This document shows, one piece after another, positions 1-5,358 of a DNA stretch of 7,048 nucleotides (position 1 is its first letter; each line of letters starts with the position of its first letter). Source of the stretch: Chloroflexi bacterium RBG_16_57_11 (GTDB taxonomy: Bacteria > Chloroflexota > Anaerolineae > Anaerolineales > UBA4823); NCBI GenBank assembly GCA_001795165.1, contig MGNS01000133.1, forward strand, positions 1-7,048. The letters run 5' to 3'. The notes beneath the pieces are model-generated. The model saw nothing but the letters and a program-made list of their open reading frames with translations, had not been told where the DNA came from and made no database searches. The position numbers and the translations under genes were made by a program.

Positions 1-117
1 GAACATCATAAACACGATCCATACAGCTACCAGACAGCGGGTGATAAGCAATGACCGGTTTTTTATCTGACGGCGACTTGCCAGGTTTGAGTTTGAAAGT
101 TGGAATGTACGATCCAT
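1..117 (-). CDS. N-terminal part of a probable membrane protein (runs off the left edge)
   Basis: An open frame of 39 codons starts at an ATG on the minus strand (bases 117-115) and reaches the window edge without a stop. The visible protein begins MDRTFQLSNSNLASRRQIKN and continues with a hydrophobic stretch (LLITRCLVAVWIVFMMF, about residues 23-39) after a basic segment. This is the usual layout of a signal anchor or first membrane helix with a positive-inside N-terminus. An AGGA lies only about 2 bases before the ATG, which is close for a ribosome-binding site. The start is 25 bases downstream of the polX stop on the same strand, so the two genes may be co-transcribed. The family cannot be recognised from so short a piece. 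The call rests on the open frame, start codon, spacing and hydrophobic profile only. Confidence 0.5.
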   Translation of the reverse strand, partial: MDRTFQLSNSNLASRRQIKNRSLLITRCLVAVWIVFMMF

Positions 118-142
118 TTTCCTATTTTTTACGATTAAATCC

Positions 143-1885
143 TCATCCGCGCGCCCGCAGCCATTCTAAAAGTATTTCGGGCTGCCACGTATTGAGCATA
201 TCCCTGGCCTGAACCCAGCCACGGCGAGCCGTTGCCACGCCAAAGGGCAACATGTCCAGGTCGCTGGCGCTGTGCGCATCGGTGTTCACGCACAACCGGA
301 TGCCCATCTGCCATGCCCGGCGGGCATAAATATCTTCCAGATCCAGGCGCGATGGATGGGCATTAATTTCCAGCGCCACTCCGTGCTCCATGGCGGCCCC
401 CAAAACTGCCTCCATATCCAGGTCGGCCCCTTCCCGGTTGGGGATCAATCGTCCGGTCGGATGAGCGATAATATCCACATGCGGATTGCGGATTGCTTTT
501 ATCATTCGCTCGGTGACCTGGGAACGGGGCTGTCGCAGGCTGACGTGCAGCGCCGCAATGACCAGATCCAGCTCCGACAAAGCCTGGTCAGGAAAATCCA
601 GCGAGCCGTCGGCCCGGATTTCCACTTCGCAGCCTTGCAGCAGGCGGATCGTATCGGCCAGCTCGGCCTGCACTGCGTCGATCTCTTTGCGCTGCGCCTT
701 GATTTCATCTACCGATAGCCCACCGGCCACACCCAGGCTGGCGGAGTGATCTGTGATTGCCAGAACTTTTAAACCGCGCGCACGGGCGGCTTCCGCCATC
801 TGGCGGATGGATAACGTACCATCGCTCCAGGTGGAGTGCGAGTGCAGCTCGGCGTTGATATCCCCCCGGGTGATCAATTCAGGCAGCTCACCTGCCAGCG
901 CGGCCTGGACTTCGCCGCGATCTTCCCGCAGCTCCGGTGGGATCCATGGCAGGCCCAGCGTGGCGTATACTTGTTCCTCGCTGGCGCATAACAGCTCGCT
1001 ACCGTCGGTCTTCAGAAAGGCCTGGTCAGAGAGCGAAAGCCCACGCTTCAAGGCCAGCTCACGCAGCCGTACGTTATGGTCCTTCGAGCCGGTGGCGTAC
1101 TGCAACGCCGTCCCAAAACGCTCCGGCGGGTGGACCCAAAGCTGGGCGCGCAGGTTGTGGCTGAACTCGACGCTGGCCTTGGTCTCGCCCTGGCCGGATA
1201 CGCGGATCACGTCCGGATGGCCGACAAACGCCTGCATCACAGCCTTCGAGTCACTGGCGGCAGCCAGAAGATCGATATCTCCCACGGTCGCGCGCATCCG
1301 GCGCAGGCTGCCGGCCACTTCCACCGCCTTTACGCCGGGAACGCCGCGCAGCAAATCCAGCAGCGACTGGGCAAAAGGCCAGGCCTTACCCAACGGGGTG
1401 CGGTCCGAGCGCCGGCTCAGCGCCTCGATGCCTGCCAGGATGCGCGCCTCCGATTTTTCACCCATCCCCGGCAACGAGCGCAGCTTGCCTGCCCGTCCCG
1501 CCGCTTCCAGCTCTGCCAGGTTGGTTATGCCCAATTGCTTCCAGAATAGCGCTGCTTTCTTCGGGCCCAGGTCAGGCACCTGCAAGACCTCCACCAGTCC
1601 CGGCGGCACCTCGGCCTCCAGCTTTTCCAAGAATTCCAGCCTGCCGGTGCTGAGCAGCTCGTCGATCTTCTCTGCAATCGCCTTGCCCACACCTGGGATT
1701 TCGGTGAGGTTCCCCTCACGGTAGACATCGTTCACATCCCGATCCAGGCTGTTCAGGCTATCCGCGGCCTTGCGGTAAGCCAGGATTTTGTAGATCACCT
1801 CTCCCTTAATCTCCAACAGGTCGGCGATGCGCGTGAAGATATCAGCCAGCTGTGAATTGGTGTATCTGTGTGGGTTTGCGGACAT
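143..1885 (-). CDS. polX: DNA polymerase/3'-5' exonuclease PolX (family X polymerase plus PHP domain)
   Basis: This 580-residue protein has the normal length and domain order of bacterial PolX, a cytoplasmic DNA repair enzyme that in studied species combines gap-filling polymerase and Mn-dependent 3'-5' exonuclease activity. Helix-hairpin-helix segments are seen at about 63-74 (IPGVGKAIAEKI), 103-120 and 138-150 (LPGMGEKSEARIL). The nucleotidyltransferase motif is AGSLRR (191-196) followed by GDIDL (D203, D205), and TGSKDHNVRLR lies at 265-275. The third catalytic Asp, usually in a VDLRV context, aligns with Q248 (RAQLWVHPPE), so polymerase activity is doubtful. The C-terminal PHP domain (about 343-575) keeps its metal ligands: HSHSTWSDG (H348, H350, D355), ITDH (H380), E420, H447, H475, and NTDAH (D536, H538). 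The ATG at 1885 fits the family N-terminus; the ribosome-binding site is weak (a GAG about 6 bases upstream). No clear promoter was found. Family assignment is firm; loss of polymerase activity is inference. Confidence 0.95.
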   Translation of the reverse strand: MSANPHRYTNSQLADIFTRIADLLEIKGEVIYKILAYRKAADSLNSLDRDVNDVYREGNLTEIPGVGKAIAEKIDELLSTGRLEFLEKLEAEVPPGLVEVLQVPDLGPKKAALFWKQLGITNLAELEAAGRAGKLRSLPGMGEKSEARILAGIEALSRRSDRTPLGKAWPFAQSLLDLLRGVPGVKAVEVAGSLRRMRATVGDIDLLAAASDSKAVMQAFVGHPDVIRVSGQGETKASVEFSHNLRAQLWVHPPERFGTALQYATGSKDHNVRLRELALKRGLSLSDQAFLKTDGSELLCASEEQVYATLGLPWIPPELREDRGEVQAALAGELPELITRGDINAELHSHSTWSDGTLSIRQMAEAARARGLKVLAITDHSASLGVAGGLSVDEIKAQRKEIDAVQAELADTIRLLQGCEVEIRADGSLDFPDQALSELDLVIAALHVSLRQPRSQVTERMIKAIRNPHVDIIAHPTGRLIPNREGADLDMEAVLGAAMEHGVALEINAHPSRLDLEDIYARRAWQMGIRLCVNTDAHSASDLDMLPFGVATARRGWVQARDMLNTWQPEILLEWLRARG

Positions 1886-2001
1886 AACAGCTCAATTTTA
1901 CCACCCAATCTAAGGGCCCCTCCGGTTGGGAGGGTTAACCTTTGATGAACCATCATCGAGATAATCTTGCCAGCCCGCACCAAACAAGGACATTGACACT
2001 A

Positions 2002-2030
2002 TTGACTTGATTCGAAAATAACTGTATAGT
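2002..2030 (+). promoter_or_regulatory. Sigma70-type promoter for the propeller gene
   Basis: A -35 box TTGACT (2002-2007, 5 of 6 matches to TTGACA) and a -10 box TATAGT (2025-2030, 5 of 6 matches to TATAAT) are separated by exactly 17 bases. The surrounding DNA is AT-rich compared with the rest of the window. Transcription would start near 2037, giving a leader of about 65 bases before the ATG at 2101. A second, perfect TTGACA lies 9 bases further upstream (1993-1998), so ATTGAC occurs twice with a 9-base period; it has no good -10 partner and may be part of a regulator site. Confidence 0.6.
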
Positions 2031-2035
2031 TATTT
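2016..2035. promoter_or_regulatory. Operator-like 20-bp palindrome over the -10 box
   Basis: AAATAACT (2016-2023) and AGTTATTT (2028-2035) are perfect inverted copies around the four bases GTAT, so 18 of 20 positions obey the dyad. The palindrome covers the whole -10 box (2025-2030), the position expected for a repressor that blocks RNA polymerase. It could form a hairpin only in DNA or in transcripts from an upstream start, because it spans the predicted initiation region. The binding protein is not identifiable from this window. Chance occurrence in AT-rich DNA is possible. Confidence 0.4.
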
Positions 2036-2058
2036 ATAAGTTTTTTTAAAAGTTTTCA

Positions 2059-2064
2059 GGGAGG
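2059..2064 (+). promoter_or_regulatory. Strong Shine-Dalgarno sequence unusually far from the propeller ATG
   Basis: GGGAGG at 2059-2064 is the best ribosome-binding sequence in the leader, but the first in-frame ATG (2101) is 36 bases away and has no Shine-Dalgarno of its own. At a normal distance downstream the in-frame codons are ACG (2071) and ATA (2074), which are rare start codons. An out-of-frame ATG at 2084 opens a 14-codon reading frame ending at 2128. The site may therefore serve a non-standard start or a leader peptide. Confidence 0.4.
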
Positions 2065-2100
2065 TGTGCCACGATACATCCTTATGTCCTCACAAAAAGC

Positions 2101-4056
2101 ATGCGAACCTGGTTATCAAAGACACTAAAAACATCCATCCTGGTAGGACTTCTGGTGATGCTGGTCTCTGGCCAGCCGGCGGGCGTTTCCGCTGAGATCA
2201 GTGCCTGGACAGGCAACGGGCCAGAAGGCGGGAGCATCATTACCCTGGCAATCGACCCCATCACGCCGGCCACCCTTTACGCCGGGACATGGTACGGCAT
2301 CTACAAAAGCACGGACGGCGGCGGGAACTGGAGCCCGGTCAACACCGGCCTGACCGAGACCGATATCACCACCCTGGCGATCGATCCATTAACGCCATCC
2401 ACCCTGTATGCCGGCACATCTACCGGTGGTGTGTTCAAAAGCACCAACGGCGGCGGGGTTTGGGGTCCGGCCAACACCGGCCTGACCGATACCGATGTGC
2501 TCGCTTTAGTGACCGGTCCAACGGCGCTCTATGCGGGCACATTCGGCGGCGGAGTGTTCAAAAGCACGAATAGCGGCGGGAATTGGAGCCCGGTCATTAC
2601 CGGCCTGACCAATTTAGAAGTGAATGCCCTGGCGATCAACCCGACGACTCCCGATACCCTGTATGCAGGAACAAATGGCGGCCTGTTTAAAAGTACCAAC
2701 GGCGGCACGAACTGGAGCCCGGCCAACGATGGCCTGACCGTCCCCTGGATATCCGCCCTGGCTATCAACCCGGTAACCACGACCACCCTCTATGCGGGCA
2801 CATCCGACGGCCGCATATTCAAAAGCACCAACAGCGGCACGAACTGGAGCCCGGCCGAGGCCGGCCTGCTCGGCACCATCGTATATGCCCTGGCGATCGA
2901 CCGAGTGACAACCACTACCCTGTATGCTGGGACGGATTACGGTGTGTTCAAAAGCATCAATAGCGGTGGGGACTGGGTCGCAGTCAACACCGGCTTAAAC
3001 TTTCCCTACACTTACACCCTGATCATCGACCCGATCACGCCGACTACCCTTTACGCAGGAACAGATGGCGGTGGGGTGTTCAAGAGTACGAATGGCGGCG
3101 CAGGTTGGAACCCGGTTAACACCGGTCTGACGGCCACTTTTATTTTCGCCCTAGCGATCGACCCAGAAACGCCGAGCACATTCTATGCAGGGGCATGGGG
3201 TAGTGGCGTATTCAAAAGCATCGATGGCGGCGGGAGCTGGAGCGCGGCCAATACCGGTCTGACAAATCTCGACATTTACGCTCTGGTGATTGACCCGCTG
3301 ACGCCGGAAACCCTGTATGTCGGGACATTTGGCGGTGGTGTGTTCAAAAGCACGAACGGCGGCGGAATTTGGGGAGCGGTCAATACCAACTTGACCAATA
3401 CCTCGATATTATCCCTCGCTATCGACCCGAACGTGCCCGCCACGCTCTACGCAGGTACCTATGGCGGCGGCGTGTTCAAAAGCACAAACGCCGGCGGGAA
3501 TTGGAGCCCATTCAACACCAGCCTGGCCAATCATTATGTGTACGCCCTGGCAGTCAACCCGGCAACGCCGGCCACGCTCTACGCAGGAACATACACCGGT
3601 GTATTCAAAAGCACAAATGGGGGTGGGAACTGGGCTCCGGTGGACAATGGACTGACCAATGCCTGGATTTCCGCCCTGGCGATCGCCCCACCGGCGCCGG
3701 AAACTCTGTATGCCGGCACAGCGGATGGCGGCCTGTTCAAAAGCACGAACGGCGGTGGGAATTGGAGCGCCTCCGACACCGGCCTGCTCGCCAACGTCGT
3801 TTTTGCACTGGCCATTCACCCTAAGGCGGCGACGATCCTGTATGCAGGGACAGATAACGGCGTGTTCATATCCACCAGCGGCGGCGCTGTCTGGAACTCT
3901 TTCAACGATGGCTTGCCCAACCTCTCGATTGCCTCCCTGGCGATCAGCCCGGTGAGGCCATTCACTCCCCTGGCGGGGACGGAAGGCAGCGGCGCTTTTG
4001 CAGCTCAAGATCCAATAAATATGATCCACCTGCCGCTCGTCATGCGCAGTCCGTAA
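2101..4056 (+). CDS. Secreted double seven-bladed beta-propeller protein (BNR/Asp-box-like repeats)
   Basis: The 651-residue product starts with a signal peptide: basic n-region MRTWLSKTLK, hydrophobic core about 11-24, likely cut after VSA (residue 31). The remainder is almost entirely a repeat of 41-44 residues of the form LAIDPxTPxTLYAGTxGGGVFKSTNGGGNWSPVNTGLT. Repeat Trp residues are at 77, 121, 162, 205, 249, 292, 336, 380, 424, 467, 511, 555 and 598, with W36 as a lone N-terminal one. The SxNxGGxW element resembles the Asp box of sialidase, sortilin and GH74-type propellers, but Asp is kept only in copies 1 and 8. Thirteen full units plus an N-terminal strand and a C-terminal half unit (about 611-635) make fourteen blades. 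The tail IHLPLVMRSP matches a C-terminal motif frequent on exported Chloroflexota proteins. No enzymatic residues are recognised; a binding or structural surface role is inference. The ATG at 2101 is chosen for its clean signal peptide. Confidence 0.85.
   Translation: MRTWLSKTLKTSILVGLLVMLVSGQPAGVSAEISAWTGNGPEGGSIITLAIDPITPATLYAGTWYGIYKSTDGGGNWSPVNTGLTETDITTLAIDPLTPSTLYAGTSTGGVFKSTNGGGVWGPANTGLTDTDVLALVTGPTALYAGTFGGGVFKSTNSGGNWSPVITGLTNLEVNALAINPTTPDTLYAGTNGGLFKSTNGGTNWSPANDGLTVPWISALAINPVTTTTLYAGTSDGRIFKSTNSGTNWSPAEAGLLGTIVYALAIDRVTTTTLYAGTDYGVFKSINSGGDWVAVNTGLNFPYTYTLIIDPITPTTLYAGTDGGGVFKSTNGGAGWNPVNTGLTATFIFALAIDPETPSTFYAGAWGSGVFKSIDGGGSWSAANTGLTNLDIYALVIDPLTPETLYVGTFGGGVFKSTNGGGIWGAVNTNLTNTSILSLAIDPNVPATLYAGTYGGGVFKSTNAGGNWSPFNTSLANHYVYALAVNPATPATLYAGTYTGVFKSTNGGGNWAPVDNGLTNAWISALAIAPPAPETLYAGTADGGLFKSTNGGGNWSASDTGLLANVVFALAIHPKAATILYAGTDNGVFISTSGGAVWNSFNDGLPNLSIASLAISPVRPFTPLAGTEGSGAFAAQDPINMIHLPLVMRSP
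2206..4005 (+). repeat. Tandem propeller repeats, about 130 bp each, with a 0.9-kb higher-order period
   Basis: The coding sequence consists of tandem units of 123-132 bp (41-44 codons), with stretches such as GTGTTCAAAAGCAC and TGGAGCCCGG recurring nearly unchanged. A second period of seven units is visible in the protein. Copies 1 and 8 alone have AGTW/AGAW and Asp in the SxDGGG box; copies 2 and 9 alone have WG after the box; copies 4 and 11 share WISALAI and a following DG; copies 5 and 12 alone have GLL. Equivalent Trp residues are 303-306 residues apart. The two propellers would cover roughly 2197-3096 and 3097-4005. Confidence 0.85.
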
Positions 4057-4200
4057 GAGACGATAGCTGGAAAGCAAGCAGGATAACCCGGCGTACCCGG
4101 CCTGAGGAAAGACCGGGCGCCCGATAATTCAGGGCTTATCCCGCGGGCGACGCCAGACAGCCCGGCCGGAGGCGTGTGTCGATCTAATTCACGGCTGGAG

Positions 4201-4206
4201 TATAAT
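4201..4206 (+). promoter_or_regulatory. Possible -10 box for the nuclease/lamin-tail gene
   Basis: TATAAT is a perfect -10 match. It would start transcription near 4213, about 30 bases before the TTG start at 4243, leaving room for the GGAG ribosome-binding site. The -35 region (for example GTCGAT at 4178-4183) is poor and there is no extended -10 TGn. If it is real, translation cannot begin at the GTG at 4174. Confidence 0.3.
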
Positions 4207-4231
4207 CATCGCAGGTCGAGTGGCAGTTTAT

Positions 4232-4235
4232 GGAG
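4232..4235 (+). promoter_or_regulatory. Ribosome-binding site that decides the TTG start at 4243
   Basis: GGAG at 4232-4235 lies 7 bases before TTG 4243, an ideal distance. The alternative GTG at 4174 has GGAGG only 1 base away, which is too close to work normally. Confidence 0.55.
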
Positions 4236-4242
4236 TAGCTGG

Positions 4243-5358
4243 TTGGACGATGTAAAACGCCTGGCTCTCGCCGTTTTTATCTTTCTCGTCACTGCCGTAT
4301 TGTTCGCTACCTGCCTGATCATCGCCACGGCCGGCATCCTGCGCCCGCGCCTCGCCGGGCCAGGTACGGCTCTCGCTGTGGAGGCCACTTCGACTGGCCC
4401 AGCTATTACCGTCCAGACCACCTCCACGCCTTTTTTAGATCTAACGACCACACCGGCTCTCACCGGGACCCTCCAGACCAGCGAAACGCCGTTTATTGTA
4501 ACGACTGCACCTGCTCCCACTTCAGAACCCACCATCACCCCCAGCCCAACCTTTGCCTCGCTTGCCCAGGATGCCTGGTGCGTCCCCTGGAACGCCCCGA
4601 CTGTCTCGGCGCAGGTGGTCAAGGTGATCGATGGCGTCACGATCGAAGTCAACCTGAATGGGGAAACCGTCCCGGTGCGCTATATCGGCGTCGACCTGTT
4701 GGAGTTTGGTGAGGATGCTTCTTTGTGGACGCGCATGACCGAGAAGAATCAAGAGCTGGTCGGCGGCAAGACGGTCCTGCTGATCAGAGACCGCACCGAT
4801 GCGGACAGCAACGGTCAGCTTCCGCGCTATGTCATCTCCGCCGGACAGTTCGTCAACCACGAGCTGGTCGCCAGCGGATACGCTGTAGCCGCCAGCGCAC
4901 CGCCCGATCAAAGCTGCGACACCTATTTTCTGGAGGCGGAAGAGCAGGCCACCCAGGCGCGACGTGGTTTGTGGGCCCCGGAACCGACCCCCACTCGCAT
5001 CCTGATGCCTTCACCCACTCCTACGCCCCTGGTCACCGGCCCGATGGTCATCGGCTTGATCATCTATCGCGGCACCCCCTGGGAGGAGCCGGACGAGTTC
5101 GTCGAGGTGCTCAATGACGGCACCGAGCCAATTCAGCTCAAAGGCTGGACCCTGAGCGACGATGATAACCATATTTTCACCTTCCCCAGTTTTGTCCTCG
5201 GCCCAGGTGAGCACTGTCGCATCTACACGAACCTGTATAGCCCAACAACCTGTGGCTTCTCATTTTTCAACCCGTATCCTATCTGGGAAAACGACGCTGA
5301 CTGCGCCTATCTGAAAGACCCCCTGGGAGAAGAAATCTCGGTCTACTGCTATTATTGA
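4243..5358 (+). CDS. Membrane-anchored thermonuclease-like protein with lamin-tail domain
   Basis: From the TTG at 4243 the product has 371 residues; an upstream GTG at 4174 would add 23 but has no usable ribosome-binding site. Domains in order: a short N-terminus DDVKR, one membrane helix (about 6-32), a Thr/Pro-rich stalk (about 48-105), an SNase-like OB fold (about 122-245), a second Pro/Thr linker (about 247-264), and a lamin-tail domain (about 267-371, with DEFVEVLNDGTEPIQLKGW and VLGPGEHCRIYTN). The nuclease and lamin-tail parts should lie outside the membrane. Compared with staphylococcal nuclease, R35 (R146), D40 (D151) and E43 (E154) are kept in VRYIGVDLLE. DGDT has become DGVT (V132 for D21), and the R87 position aligns with Q192, although R196 lies nearby. 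Catalysis is therefore doubtful. Six Cys outside the helix (113, 225, 325, 337, 354, 369) could form disulfides. The stop overlaps the end of convergent prmA by 7 bases. Domain calls are firm; function is uncertain. Confidence 0.85.
   Translation: MDDVKRLALAVFIFLVTAVLFATCLIIATAGILRPRLAGPGTALAVEATSTGPAITVQTTSTPFLDLTTTPALTGTLQTSETPFIVTTAPAPTSEPTITPSPTFASLAQDAWCVPWNAPTVSAQVVKVIDGVTIEVNLNGETVPVRYIGVDLLEFGEDASLWTRMTEKNQELVGGKTVLLIRDRTDADSNGQLPRYVISAGQFVNHELVASGYAVAASAPPDQSCDTYFLEAEEQATQARRGLWAPEPTPTRILMPSPTPTPLVTGPMVIGLIIYRGTPWEEPDEFVEVLNDGTEPIQLKGWTLSDDDNHIFTFPSFVLGPGEHCRIYTNLYSPTTCGFSFFNPYPIWENDADCAYLKDPLGEEISVYCYY

Larger units (their letters stand above)
1886..2100. other. Divergent intergenic region between polX and the propeller gene
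   Basis: This 215-base gap separates two divergently transcribed genes. The half next to polX is GC-rich and holds a 6-bp hairpin, CCCTCC (1918-1923) with GGAGGG (1929-1934) around a 5-base loop, plus a small TGATG/CATCA dyad (1943-1955). No convincing minus-strand promoter was found: a TAAAAT-like -10 near the polX start has no matching -35. The half next to the propeller gene is strongly AT-rich and carries the promoter, palindrome and Shine-Dalgarno sequence listed separately. No conserved riboswitch or RNA gene is apparent. Confidence 0.7.
4057..4242. other. GC-rich foldable intergenic region after the propeller gene
   Basis: Several inverted repeats are packed here: CCCGG (4096-4100) with CCGGG (4113-4117); CGCCCG (4118-4123) with CGGGCG (4144-4149); and inside the latter GGG/CCC around CTTAT (4132-4142). 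None is followed by a T-run, so a classical intrinsic terminator is not evident; the structures could still stabilise the 3' end of the propeller mRNA. A perfect TATAAT at 4201-4206 may be the -10 box for the next gene, but no acceptable -35 lies 16-18 bases upstream. Bases 4104-4118 resemble a conserved RNase P RNA segment, but the region is too short for that RNA. Confidence 0.4.

Noticed and set aside
118..142. Terminator after polX
   Set aside because: The short gap has an A-rich run on the polX strand but no stem followed by a T-run, so it looks like an intergenic leader for the next gene.
753..1724. A 323-codon open frame on the plus strand opposite polX
   Set aside because: Its protein is rich in Ser, Arg and Pro with no recognisable motifs, as expected of an antisense shadow in GC-rich DNA, and the polX frame on the other strand is unmistakable.
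1918..1934. Intrinsic terminator in the divergent intergenic region
   Set aside because: The 6-bp GC stem has no T-run on either strand and lies upstream of both divergent genes, where no transcript is expected to end.
2206..4005. CRISPR array or noncoding tandem repeat
   Set aside because: The period is 123-132 bp in whole codons, the frame is open throughout, and variation between units keeps the protein motif; these are coding repeats.
3409..4077. A 222-codon open frame on the minus strand opposite the propeller gene
   Set aside because: It mirrors the repeat periodicity of the propeller gene in another frame and has no family features; it is a by-product of the repeats.
4057..4242. A complete RNase P RNA gene
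   Set aside because: Only one short conserved-looking segment is present, the space is about half of what the RNA needs, and continuing rightward would run through clear membrane-helix and nuclease coding sequence.
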